64,000 nt of DNA from assembly GCF_016806835.2 (NCBI RefSeq), contig NZ_CP086111.1:1533001-1597000 (forward strand), in the 5' to 3' direction. A program made the position numbers and the translations under genes. Shown here in pieces: positions 56,915 through 64,000 of this stretch; positions within the stretch are counted from its first letter, which is position 1; each line of letters opens with the position of its first letter. The notes beneath the pieces are model-generated. The model was not told the origin of the DNA. It did no database searches and worked only from the letters and a program-made list of their open reading frames with translations. This stretch comes from Skermanella rosea. GTDB lineage: Bacteria; Pseudomonadota; Alphaproteobacteria; Azospirillales; Azospirillaceae.

Positions 56915-57309
56915 GGCGAACTCGTCCTTGTCTGCGGCGTCCGGCTCAAGGCCGGCGCCTGGCAACTGTGCGAGGAACGCCGAGGGTTCGGGGCAGGCAC
57001 TTCGCTACGTACGGTGTCGAGCCTTGGTCGGCCACAGTGTCCTGACCCCGCGTACCGGCGTCCCCGTCAGGGGGCGCCGGTATCCCTCGGACACCGCCTT
57101 ATACCCCACCGCCATAAGACAAGGTCGGCCTTCGCCCGAGGCCGACCTACGATAAATCGATCAAAAACACTGTTCCGAGCCACGAGCGGCATTCTTCCGG
57201 AAGGGACGGCGTCCCGCCGTCAACGGTGCGCGAGGTCGGCCAGGCATTAGGTTTGTCGCAACAACTGTCCGGATAGCCTGTTGGACCGGGCAGTTGTTGA
57301 GAGGATCTC

Positions 57310-57495
57310 ATGCAGTATCACGAGCAGAATGAAGACCCGAACGCGGCGGCCGGCCATATCGGTGCCGCGGCCGGCCTGATCATCGGCATCGTGCTGGGAT
57401 CGGTCATGTTGAACTTCACCGGTTCGGAGATATCCGGCGAAGCCGGTTCGAACTCCGCGTTCACGCGCGAGCTGAAGACACTCACGCACGGCTGA
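57310..57495 (+). CDS. Small membrane protein, unknown
   Basis: A 61-residue protein with one membrane helix (GAAAGLIIGIVLGSVML) flanked by hydrophilic ends. ATG 57310 has GAGAGG upstream and a strong terminator follows at 57528. No family recognised. It stands alone between the repeat element and the rplI operon. Confidence 0.55.
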   Translation: MQYHEQNEDPNAAAGHIGAAAGLIIGIVLGSVMLNFTGSEISGEAGSNSAFTRELKTLTHG

Positions 57496-57527
57496 CCGCG
57501 ACCGTTAAGAACTTTCCCCAAGCACGA

Positions 57528-57560
57528 AAAGCGCGCCGGCTGCCACAGCCGGCGCGCTTT
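57528..57560. terminator. Bidirectional rho-independent terminator
   Basis: A perfect 15-bp stem AAAGCGCGCCGGCTG (57528-57542) / CAGCCGGCGCGCTTT (57546-57560) with loop cca and A/T flanks on both sides. It ends the small plus-strand gene and the minus-strand rplI operon. Confidence 0.9.
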
Positions 57561-57594
57561 CGCATGGGAGCGACGGATGGTCCGGCGACGCCGA

Positions 57595-58167
57595 TCAGGC
57601 GTTGTCGGTATCCTCTTCCTCGCCGGCCGCGGCAGCTGCAGCCGCCTCGGCCTCTTCCTCGTCCGCCAGCAGGTCGGCCGTGGTGACCATGCCGCCGCGC
57701 TGGGCCTGCATCTCGGCCTCTTCCAGCGAGCGGGCGACGTTCACCTTGACGTTCACGCTCACCTCCGGGTGAAGGATGATGCGGACGTCGAACAGGCCGA
57801 GGCTCTTGATCGGGTCGCTGATGGCGACCTGGTTGCGCTCGATCGTGAAGCCGTTGGCGGTCACCGCCTCGGCGATGTCGCGGCCGTTGACCGAACCGTA
57901 CAGCATGCCCGACTCGGCAGCCTGCCGGGTGATGACGACGGCCAGACCCTTCATCTTGCCGGCGACTTCCTCGGCTTCCTTGCGGCGCTCCAGGTTCTGC
58001 GCCTCGAGCTGGGCCTTCTGCGTCTCGAAGAAGGCGAGGTTCGCCTTCGTCGCGCGCAGCGCCTTCTTCTGCGGCAGCAGGAAGTTGCGCGCATAGCCGG
58101 GCCGAACCTTGACGACCTGACCCATCTGGCCGAGCTTCTCGACCCGCTCCAACAGAATGATATCCAT
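57595..58167 (-). CDS. rplI: 50S ribosomal protein L9
   Basis: Large-subunit ribosomal protein, 190 residues. It starts [30 protein letters not shown] (seen as [22 protein letters not shown]), the L9 signature, and has a C-terminal acidic Ala/Glu-rich extension ([17 protein letters not shown]) beyond the usual 150 residues. ATG 58167 follows GGAGAG. Last gene of the rpsF operon. Confidence 0.97.
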   Translation of the reverse strand: MDIILLERVEKLGQMGQVVKVRPGYARNFLLPQKKALRATKANLAFFETQKAQLEAQNLERRKEAEEVAGKMKGLAVVITRQAAESGMLYGSVNGRDIAEAVTANGFTIERNQVAISDPIKSLGLFDVRIILHPEVSVNVKVNVARSLEEAEMQAQRGGMVTTADLLADEEEAEAAAAAAAGEEEDTDNA

Positions 58168-58169
58168 GA

Positions 58170-59117
58170 CTAACTCTCCTGATCCGGGCCGGTCCGGGAG
58201 AACCGCCGGCGCAGCCCGGCCCATTGCTCAATCACACCAAGGCCGACGACCATGGCGATCGGCCAGCCGGACACCAGCAAAAAGAAGTAAAACACCGCCA
58301 GCAGCAGGGTCCGGGCCTGCCGCCCGCCGGCAAAGGCGTGAACCACGGCCAACCCGGCGAAGAAGAACGGTACCAGCAGAACGATCGCCGCGTTCACCGC
58401 CAGGTATCCCAGCTGTCCCTCGCCGCCGATCAGGGCCAGCACGCCGGCGGCCGCAAGAAGCATCGGGGTCCAGTTCGGCAACTCGACCTCCGCCACCCGC
58501 ATCGCGGGACGCAAGTTCCGGCCGAACCGCATCAGCACCCCTTGGGCCAGGGCGGCGTTGATGATCGCCATCGTAAGCCACGACACGATCACCATCCCCG
58601 GGAACACCTGGGCGAACCCATCGACCAGATCGGTCAGTGGCTCCTCCGCCCCGGCGGTGCCGGCAGCGGCGTCGCCGAACGCGATGCTGAGGAACTGCCG
58701 GACCGATCCTTCCAGCCCGCCCGGATCCCCGAGCGTCAGCAGGGCCGCCAGCAGCAGGCCCGACAGGCCCAGGCCGGTCAGGACCACCAGCAGCAGCCCC
58801 GGCGGGTACCATTCCAGCGTGCCGTCGGGAGCCGTCCGGGCCAGCAGCGCCTGCCGGACGATCACCGCCACCACGATCCCGTTCGCCAAGCCGTAGGACA
58901 AGCCGAAGAGCGGGCCGCCGAACCCGGCCACCACGAGGACGGCCACGGTGCCGGCGATCAGGAACGACCGCAGTCCCAGTCCCAGCCCCACCATCAGCAG
59001 CGGGAGCGGCCCCAGGTAGGCCAGGATCACCGTGCCCAAGCCGCCGGCCGTCACGGAAAGGTAAAGCAGCGCGCTGAGCACGCCACCGCCGATCGCCATC
59101 AGCAGGGCATTATGCAT
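58170..59117 (-). CDS. DUF2232 family membrane protein
   Basis: A 315-residue membrane protein with about eight helices (e.g. [20 protein letters not shown] and [20 protein letters not shown]). It belongs to the YybS/DUF2232 group usually found between rpsR and rplI in alphaproteobacteria. Function unknown; perhaps a transport-related membrane component. It ends 2 bp before rplI. Confidence 0.85.
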   Translation of the reverse strand: MHNALLMAIGGGVLSALLYLSVTAGGLGTVILAYLGPLPLLMVGLGLGLRSFLIAGTVAVLVVAGFGGPLFGLSYGLANGIVVAVIVRQALLARTAPDGTLEWYPPGLLLVVLTGLGLSGLLLAALLTLGDPGGLEGSVRQFLSIAFGDAAAGTAGAEEPLTDLVDGFAQVFPGMVIVSWLTMAIINAALAQGVLMRFGRNLRPAMRVAEVELPNWTPMLLAAAGVLALIGGEGQLGYLAVNAAIVLLVPFFFAGLAVVHAFAGGRQARTLLLAVFYFFLLVSGWPIAMVVGLGVIEQWAGLRRRFSRTGPDQES

Positions 59118-59162
59118 GGCGCCGCTCCATTCCCCCGCAAGCCGTCCCGGTCGATCGGGTGC

Positions 59163-59429
59163 TTACTTCACCACGTACGGCAGCAAGGCCAGGAAGCGGG
59201 CGCGCTTGATGGCCCGCGCCAGCTCGCGCTGCTTCTTGGTGGACACCGCGGTGATACGGCTCGGCACGATCTTGCCGCGCTCGGAAATGAAGCGCGAGAG
59301 CAGCTTGATGTCCTTGTAGTCGATCGCCGGAGCGTTCGGGCCCGAGAAAGGGCAGGTCTTGCGGCGGCGGAAGAACGGACGACGCGGACCGCCACCCGAG
59401 CGGCCGCCAGCGGACGGTGCGGCACTCAT
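59163..59429 (-). CDS. rpsR: 30S ribosomal protein S18
   Basis: Small-subunit ribosomal protein of 88 residues. The core [20 protein letters not shown] and the later [20 protein letters not shown] are diagnostic. Its start overlaps the rpsF stop by four bases, so S6 and S18, which bind as a pair, are co-translated. Confidence 0.97.
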   Translation of the reverse strand: MSAAPSAGGRSGGGPRRPFFRRRKTCPFSGPNAPAIDYKDIKLLSRFISERGKIVPSRITAVSTKKQRELARAIKRARFLALLPYVVK

Positions 59430-59893
59430 GCCTGCTCTCCTTCGAATTCAGTGCGGCGGGGAGGACGGGGGCCGCGGTCGCCGCGGTCACCACGATCGCC
59501 GCGGTCACCGTCGAAACGGCGGCCGCCGCGGTCGCCACGATCACCGCGGTCGCCACGCTCGCTCCGCTCGTTGCGGCTCTGCATCATGGCGGACGGGCCG
59601 GGCTCCAGCTCGTCGACGCGAACCGTCATGTAGCGCAGCACGTCCTCGCTGATGCTCATGTTGCGCTCCATCTCGGCGACGGCCGGGGCGGGGGCGACAA
59701 GATTGAACAGGACGTAGTGGCCCTTGCGGTTCTTCTTGATCTTGTAGGTAAGGGTCTTCAGACCCCACTGCTCGGTCTTGGCAACCTCGCCACCGTTCTC
59801 GCGGATGATGTTCGAGAAGGTTTCGGTCAGCTGCTCGACCTGCGCGGACGAGATGTCCTGGCGTGCAATGAACACGCACTCGTAATTCGCCAT
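59426..59893 (-). CDS. rpsF: 30S ribosomal protein S6 with Arg-Gly-Asp repeat tail
   Basis: Small-subunit protein of 155 residues. The S6 fold is seen in [20 protein letters not shown] and [20 protein letters not shown]. The C-terminal 45 residues are an extension made of RGD-type repeats ([24 protein letters not shown]). Upstream, GCCGGACCG-type sequence occurs twice (59916-59925 and 59929-59938), which might relate to S6:S18 leader autoregulation; this is only a suggestion. Confidence 0.95.
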   Translation of the reverse strand: MANYECVFIARQDISSAQVEQLTETFSNIIRENGGEVAKTEQWGLKTLTYKIKKNRKGHYVLFNLVAPAPAVAEMERNMSISEDVLRYMTVRVDELEPGPSAMMQSRNERSERGDRGDRGDRGGRRFDGDRGDRGDRGDRGPRPPRRTEFEGEQA

Positions 59894-60204
59894 TTGGTCT
59901 CCCCATGGCTGTTAACGGTCCGGCGCTGCGGTCCGGCGAAATGCCGGAATCAGCCGCCCGGGCCTAGCCGGACGCTTGGCGTGCGCCGGCAAGGAGCTTT
60001 GGAAGCGGCGCACTATACACACCCGCGCCAGCGGAGCAAGCGAATAAGCTTGACAGCGCGGAGCTGCGGCATCTTCGCTTCCGAGCGTCGCGGCAGGCCG
60101 TTTCAAGTGCAGTGCAGCATACGGTTCTCGGCGTAACCGTTCGCATCGCTGTTTCGGCCGGCCTTGACTTCATTCCGGCAGGCGGTATGACTATCGGCCA
60201 TTTT

Positions 60205-60226
60205 GGCGCCTCCCGAAGGCGCCTTT
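60205..60226 (+). promoter_or_regulatory. Terminator-like hairpin just upstream of fabD
   Basis: GGCGCCT, loop cccga, AGGCGCC, then TTTC, with TTTT also on its left side. It ends about 20 bp before the fabD ATG. It may attenuate read-through or shape the fabD leader. The rest of 59894-60204 shows no gene. Confidence 0.5.
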
Positions 60227-60245
60227 CAATTATACGGGTACAGTG

Positions 60246-61190
60246 ATGACGCGCGCATTCGTCTTTCCGGGCCAGGGCAGTCAGGCGGTCGGCATGGGCC
60301 GGGAACTGGCCGATGCCTTCCCGGTCGCCCGTCACACCTTCGAGGAGGTGGACGAGGCGCTGCAACAGAACCTGTCCCGCCTGATGTTCGAGGGGCCCGA
60401 GGGTGACCTGACCCTGACCGAGAACGCGCAGCCGGCGCTGATGGCGGTCAGCATGGCCGTCCTGCGCGTGCTGGAGCGCGAAGGCGGGATCGAGCTGCAC
60501 AAGCACGCCGCCTTCGTCGCCGGCCACTCGCTCGGCGAATACTCGGCCCTGGCCGCCGCCGGCACCTTCAGCCTGTCCGACACCGCGCGCCTGCTGAAGC
60601 TGCGCGGCCAGGCCATGCAGAAGGCGGTGCCGGTGGGCGAGGGCGCCATGGCGGCGCTGCTCGGCCTCGACCTCGCCGCGGCGCAGGAAGTCGCGGCCGA
60701 GGCGGCGCAGGGCGAGGTCTGCTCCGCCGCCAACGACAACGCTCCCGGCCAGGTCGTCGTCAGCGGCCACCGCGCGGCGGTCGAGCGGGCGATCTCGATC
60801 GCGGCGGGTCGGGGTGCCAAGCGGTCCATCCTTCTGCCGGTCAGCGCGCCGTTCCACTGCGAGCTGATGGCGCCGGCCGCCGAGGCCATGGCGGAGGCGC
60901 TCGCCAACGTCGAGCTGCGCGGCCCGGTGGTCCCGGTCGTCGCCAACGTCACGGCCGAGGCGGTGGTCGGCCCCGACCAGATCCGGCGCCTGCTGGTCGA
61001 CCAGGTCACCGGCCTGGTGCGCTGGCGCGAGAGCGTCCTGTTCATGAAGGGGCAGGGGGTCGATACCCTGGTCGAACTGGGCTCCGGCAAGGTGCTGAGC
61101 GGCCTCGCCAAGCGGATCGATCGGGAAGTCTCCGGCCTGTCGATCCAGGGGCCGGCCGACATCGAGACCTTCATCAAGACCGTATCCTGA
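60246..61190 (+). CDS. fabD: Malonyl-CoA:ACP transacylase
   Basis: Loads malonyl groups onto acyl carrier protein. The 314-residue protein has FVFPGQGSQAVGMG at its start and the active-site GHSLGEYSALAAAG (Ser). It includes the later SAPFHCELM His region. ATG 60246 is preferred over the GTG at 60243. It begins the fabD-fabG-acpP-fabF group. Confidence 0.97.
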   Translation: MTRAFVFPGQGSQAVGMGRELADAFPVARHTFEEVDEALQQNLSRLMFEGPEGDLTLTENAQPALMAVSMAVLRVLEREGGIELHKHAAFVAGHSLGEYSALAAAGTFSLSDTARLLKLRGQAMQKAVPVGEGAMAALLGLDLAAAQEVAAEAAQGEVCSAANDNAPGQVVVSGHRAAVERAISIAAGRGAKRSILLPVSAPFHCELMAPAAEAMAEALANVELRGPVVPVVANVTAEAVVGPDQIRRLLVDQVTGLVRWRESVLFMKGQGVDTLVELGSGKVLSGLAKRIDREVSGLSIQGPADIETFIKTVS

Positions 61191-61243
61191 GTCGCTCAAC
61201 TGCTGTCGCCGCTTCGTGCCGCACGTTAACTTCGAGGCCATCG

Positions 61244-61981
61244 ATGTTCGATCTGACGGGTAAATCCGCGCTGGTGACCGGCGCTTCCGGTGGGATCGGG
61301 GCCGCCATCGCGCGGGCCCTGCATGCCCAGGGGGCATCCGTCGCCCTGTCCGGCACCAAGGTCGAGGCGCTGGAAGCGCTCGCGGCGGAACTGGGCGGGC
61401 GCGCCTTCGTGGTGCCGGCCAACCTCGGCGACACGGCTGCCACCGAGGCGCTGGTCAAGAACGCCGAGGCCGCCATGGGGCAGGTCGACATCCTGGTCAA
61501 CAATGCGGGACTGACTCGCGACGGCCTCGCCATGCGGATGAAGGACGAGGACTGGCAGTTGGTGCTGGACGTCAACCTGACGGCAAGCTTCCGGCTGTCG
61601 CGCGCCGTCCTGCGCGGCATGATGAAGCGCCGCTGGGGCCGCATCATCGGGATCACCTCGATCGTCGGCGTCACCGGCAACCCGGGGCAGGCCAATTATG
61701 CGGCCAGCAAGGCCGGCATGATCGGCATGTCCAAGGCGCTGGCCGCCGAGGTCGCGTCGCGCAACATCACCGTCAACTGCGTGGCCCCGGGCTTCATCGC
61801 GACCGCGATGACCGACGTGCTGCCCGACGAGCAGAAGCAGAAGCTGACGGGCGCCGTTCCGGCCGGCCGGCTTGGCGATCCGGGCGACATCGCCGCCGGC
61901 GTCGTCTACCTGGCCAGCGAGCAGGCCGGCTACGTCACGGGGCAGACATTGCATATCAACGGCGGCATGGCCATGATCTAA
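61244..61981 (+). CDS. fabG: 3-oxoacyl-ACP reductase
   Basis: NADPH-dependent SDR of fatty-acid synthesis, 245 residues. It has the TGASGGIG cofactor motif, the NNAG motif, catalytic Ser in [14 protein letters not shown], and YAASK. Length and context identify FabG. GAGG lies before ATG 61244. Confidence 0.96.
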   Translation: MFDLTGKSALVTGASGGIGAAIARALHAQGASVALSGTKVEALEALAAELGGRAFVVPANLGDTAATEALVKNAEAAMGQVDILVNNAGLTRDGLAMRMKDEDWQLVLDVNLTASFRLSRAVLRGMMKRRWGRIIGITSIVGVTGNPGQANYAASKAGMIGMSKALAAEVASRNITVNCVAPGFIATAMTDVLPDEQKQKLTGAVPAGRLGDPGDIAAGVVYLASEQAGYVTGQTLHINGGMAMI

Positions 61982-62159
61982 GGGAACATGGCGGGGCCGC
62001 ACCGGTTGCCAGCGAGGGACGCTGGTCAACCCCGTTCAAGTGTGTTATGTGACGGCACTTTTCATGGGGCCGACACTAACGGGTTGGGCCGATAATATCT
62101 GGTGTCCAGACGTCGGGGCTCACCCCAATCAAACGAAAGATTTGGGAAGGTTTGTAAAG

Positions 62160-62399
62160 ATGAGTGACATCGCCGATCGCGTGAAGAAGATCGTCATCGA
62201 ACACTTGGGCGTCGAAGAGTCCAAGGTCACCGAGAATGCCAGCTTCATCGACGATCTGGGCGCCGACAGCCTGGACACGGTCGAGCTGGTCATGGCGTTC
62301 GAAGAGGAGTTCGGGTGCGAGATCCCCGACGACGCCGCCGAAAAGATCCTGACCGTCAAGGACGCGATCGATTTCATCAAGGCGAACGCCGCGGCCTGA
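62160..62399 (+). CDS. acpP: Acyl carrier protein
   Basis: A 79-residue acidic protein whose Ser37 in [10 protein letters not shown] carries the phosphopantetheine arm. ATG 62160 follows GGAAGG. It starts about 180 bp after fabG, leaving room for its own promoter. Confidence 0.98.
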   Translation: MSDIADRVKKIVIEHLGVEESKVTENASFIDDLGADSLDTVELVMAFEEEFGCEIPDDAAEKILTVKDAIDFIKANAAA

Positions 62400-62421
62400 G
62401 CCCCGGTACCGAGTAGGGGCA

Positions 62422-62444
62422 CGGCCAGGTCGGCGACCTGGCCG
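62422..62444 (+). terminator. Hairpin between acpP and fabF
   Basis: A perfect 9-bp stem CGGCCAGGT / ACCTGGCCG with loop cggcg, starting 23 bp after the acpP stop. There is no T-run, so it may be a partial terminator or RNA stabiliser that keeps acpP expression above fabF. Confidence 0.5.
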
Positions 62445-62521
62445 ACCGAGGCCCTTGCCGTTCACCCCCCGGCCTTGCCAAGGCATCGGCTTTCCAAGCC
62501 ACGAGCAGTTCAGGATTGATC

Positions 62522-63787
62522 ATGAGACGTGTCGTCGTAACCGGTCTCGGGATGGTGTCGCCCCTCGGGGTCGGCGTTCAGAACAACTGGGAACGTCTCA
62601 TCAAGGGCGAGTCCGGCCTGCGCGCCATCACGTCGTTCGACGTTTCCGACCTGCCGGCCAAGATCGCCGGGCAGGTGCCGCGCGGACCGACCGCCGAGGG
62701 TCTGTTCAACGCGGACGACCATGTGTCGTCCAAGGACCAGCGCAAGATGGACGAGTTCATCGTCCTGGCGATCGCCGCCGCCCGCGAAGCCGTCGCCGAC
62801 AGCGGCTGGCAGCCGCAGACCGACGAGCAGCGCGAGGCCACCGGCGTCATGATCGGCTCCGGCATCGGCGGCCTGATCGGCATCTATGACGGGTCCATCA
62901 CCCTTCACGAGAAGGGTCCGCGCCGGATCTCCCCCTTCTTCATCCCCGCCAGCCTGATCAATCTGGCCTCCGGCCACGTCTCGATCATGTACGGCTTCAA
63001 GGGCCCGAACCATTCGGCCGTCACGGCCTGCTCGACCGGCGCGCACGCCATCGGCGATGCCGCGCGTCTGATCATGTGGGAAGACGCCGACGTCATGCTG
63101 GCCGGCGGCACCGAGGCGGCGGTCAGCCGACTCGGGATCGCCGGCTTCGCGGCGGCCCGCGCGCTGTCGACCGGCTACAACGACCGCCCGACGGAAGCGT
63201 CGCGCCCTTACGACAAGGGCCGCGATGGCTTCGTGATGGGCGAGGGCGCCGGCGTCCTCGTGCTCGAGGAACTCGAGCACGCCAAGCGCCGCGGCGCCAA
63301 GATCTATGCGGAGGTGACCGGCTACGGCCTGTCGGGCGACGCCTACCACATCACGTCCCCGCCGGAGGACGGCAACGGCGGCTTCCGGTCGATGCGGAAC
63401 GCCCTCAAGCGCGCCGGCATCGATCCGTCCGAAATCGATTACGTCAATGCCCACGGCACCTCCACGCCGCTCGGCGACGAGATCGAACTGGGCGCGGTCA
63501 AGCGGCTGTTCGGCCCTGCGATCGAGACGGTCTCGATGTCGTCCACCAAGTCGGCTATCGGCCACCTGTTGGGTGCCGCCGGCGCGGTCGAGGCGATCTT
63601 CTCGATCAAGGCGATCAACGACGGCGTGGTCCCGCCGACGCTGAACCTGGAAGACCCGTCCGGCAGCTGCCTCGGCGTCGACCTCGTGCCGAAGCAGGCC
63701 AAGGAGAAGCGGGTGAAGGCAGCCTTGTCGAACTCCTTCGGGTTCGGCGGCACCAACGCCTCCCTGGTCTTCAAGGAATACAAGTAG
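62522..63787 (+). CDS. fabF: 3-oxoacyl-ACP synthase II
   Basis: Condensing enzyme for fatty-acid elongation, 421 residues. The catalytic Cys is in VTACSTGAHAIG, the two His residues are in NAHGTSTPLGD and KSAIGHLLGAAG. ATG 62522 has CAGGA upstream. Normal length. Confidence 0.97.
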   Translation: MRRVVVTGLGMVSPLGVGVQNNWERLIKGESGLRAITSFDVSDLPAKIAGQVPRGPTAEGLFNADDHVSSKDQRKMDEFIVLAIAAAREAVADSGWQPQTDEQREATGVMIGSGIGGLIGIYDGSITLHEKGPRRISPFFIPASLINLASGHVSIMYGFKGPNHSAVTACSTGAHAIGDAARLIMWEDADVMLAGGTEAAVSRLGIAGFAAARALSTGYNDRPTEASRPYDKGRDGFVMGEGAGVLVLEELEHAKRRGAKIYAEVTGYGLSGDAYHITSPPEDGNGGFRSMRNALKRAGIDPSEIDYVNAHGTSTPLGDEIELGAVKRLFGPAIETVSMSSTKSAIGHLLGAAGAVEAIFSIKAINDGVVPPTLNLEDPSGSCLGVDLVPKQAKEKRVKAALSNSFGFGGTNASLVFKEYK

Positions 63788-63794
63788 GTTCGCC

Positions 63795-64000
63795 ATGCGT
63801 CTTGCCGTCCGGGTTGCGATCGGGGCGGTCGTCGTCATCGGCATGGTCGCCGGCGCGGCGCTGTGGGGGCTCCACCTCGTCAACCGCGCCGGTCCCCTCG
63901 AGGCCGACAGCGCCGTCGTGATCCCGCGCGGCAGCGGGCTTGACGCGATCAGCGCGTCCCTCACCGAGGCCGGCGTCGTGGACATGCCGCTGGCCTTCGT
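63795..64000 (+). CDS. mltG: Endolytic murein transglycosylase MltG (partial, N-terminus only)
   Basis: The frame from ATG 63795 runs off the window. It encodes one membrane helix (VAIGAVVVIGMVAGAALWGL) followed by a VIPRGSGLDAISASLTEAGV segment typical of the LysM-like part of YceG/MltG. It follows fabF by 7 bp, the usual order. Confidence 0.85.
   Translation, partial: MRLAVRVAIGAVVVIGMVAGAALWGLHLVNRAGPLEADSAVVIPRGSGLDAISASLTEAGVVDMPLAF

Larger units (their letters stand above)
55593..57123 (-). mobile_element. IS110-family insertion sequence (IS1111-group-like), 1531 bp
   Basis: Its limits are fixed by comparison with the uninterrupted repeat copy at 31883-32064: AG is found at both junctions (55591-55592 and 57122-57123), equal to CT on the transposase strand. 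Subterminal inverted repeats are visible: TTATttGGCGGT (55599-55610) near one end and its complement ACCGCCATAA (57108-57117) near the other. Subterminal rather than terminal repeats are typical of the IS1111 group. There is one transposase gene on the minus strand, 155-210 bp of upstream flank and 290 bp of structured downstream flank. Confidence 0.8.
55539..57186. mobile_element. MITE-like repeat element, copy B, split by an IS110-family insertion
   Basis: The left part (55539-55592) begins CTAGTAGTCCCGCACAGT and ends GGAGCGCCGTAG. The right part (57124-57186) begins GTCGGCCTTCGCC and ends ...GCCACGAG. Joined, they give a 117-bp element closely resembling copy A (31883-32064): GCGGAGCGGAG(C/T)GC(C/G)GTAGGTCGGCCTTCG in two parts across the junction, then GACCTACGATAAATCGATC versus GTCTACGATAAATCAATCG. 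The terminal repeats are more diverged here (about 14 of 20). Confidence 0.75.

Overview
This window looks like chromosomal DNA from a very GC-rich alphaproteobacterium, probably of the Rhodospirillales (Azospirillum/Skermanella-like). The reasons are strong third-position GC bias, GTG/TTG starts, long spurious frames antisense to nearly every gene, and alphaproteobacterial gene orders such as rpsF-rpsR-DUF2232-rplI, dnaB, radA-cvpA-purF and fabD-fabG-acpP-fabF-mltG. I saw no rRNA, tRNA or CRISPR array. The genus is an inference from gene order and composition only.

1-10.1 kb: the 5' part of tex (minus strand, cut by the window edge), then a six-gene cassette hyfB-hyfC-hyfE-hyfF-hyfG-hyfI for a membrane complex related to hydrogenase-4 and complex I. 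Its 'large subunit' has lost the Cys ligands of the NiFe site (SGDS replaces the N-terminal CxxC, CSYS replaces the C-terminal one), while the small subunit keeps all four Cys of its [4Fe-4S] cluster. It therefore resembles the hydrogenase-related (Ehr-type) complexes more than a hydrogenase.

10.1-21.6 kb: a minus-strand pair, a lipoprotein and an ExeA-like AAA ATPase carrying a Pro-rich linker, a membrane helix and ankyrin repeats. A polyamine-type ABC transporter follows, with its ATPase gene separated from the binding-protein and permease genes by murJ, then an ethanolamine-type APC permease and a periplasmic histidine phosphatase.

21.6-36.3 kb: an exopolysaccharide/nucleotide-sugar region: an SDR, an outer-membrane barrel, a Wza-like export lipoprotein, rmlC, an epimerase with an altered catalytic motif, rmlA, a SAF-domain oxidoreductase and a large AAA ATPase. 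Three LuxR/NarL-type regulators follow, set in unusually long non-coding stretches. One regulator has a dead receiver domain. Two of the non-coding stretches hold strong nested inverted repeats that look like structured RNAs.

36.3-46.4 kb: a YciA thioesterase, an OmpR-type regulator overlapping a histidine kinase whose reading frame continues into a complete periplasmic solute-binding domain, a thioredoxin-fold protein, a YfgM-like protein, bamB, der and a chemoreceptor.

46.4-60 kb (mostly minus strand): an ArsN1-like acetyltransferase, an SDR, purF, cvpA, radA, mlaF-mlaE, dnaB, then a small plus-strand gene. Next comes an IS110-family (IS1111-group-like) element inserted inside a small palindromic repeat element, a second copy of which lies at 31883-32064. 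The ribosomal-protein operon rplI/DUF2232/rpsR/rpsF follows. 60.2-64 kb: fatty-acid synthesis genes fabD, fabG, acpP, fabF and the start of mltG.

The observations most worth following are the ligand-less Hyf complex, the kinase/solute-binding fusion, the structured leaders around the LuxR genes, and the IS110 element with its interrupted target and candidate guide RNA.
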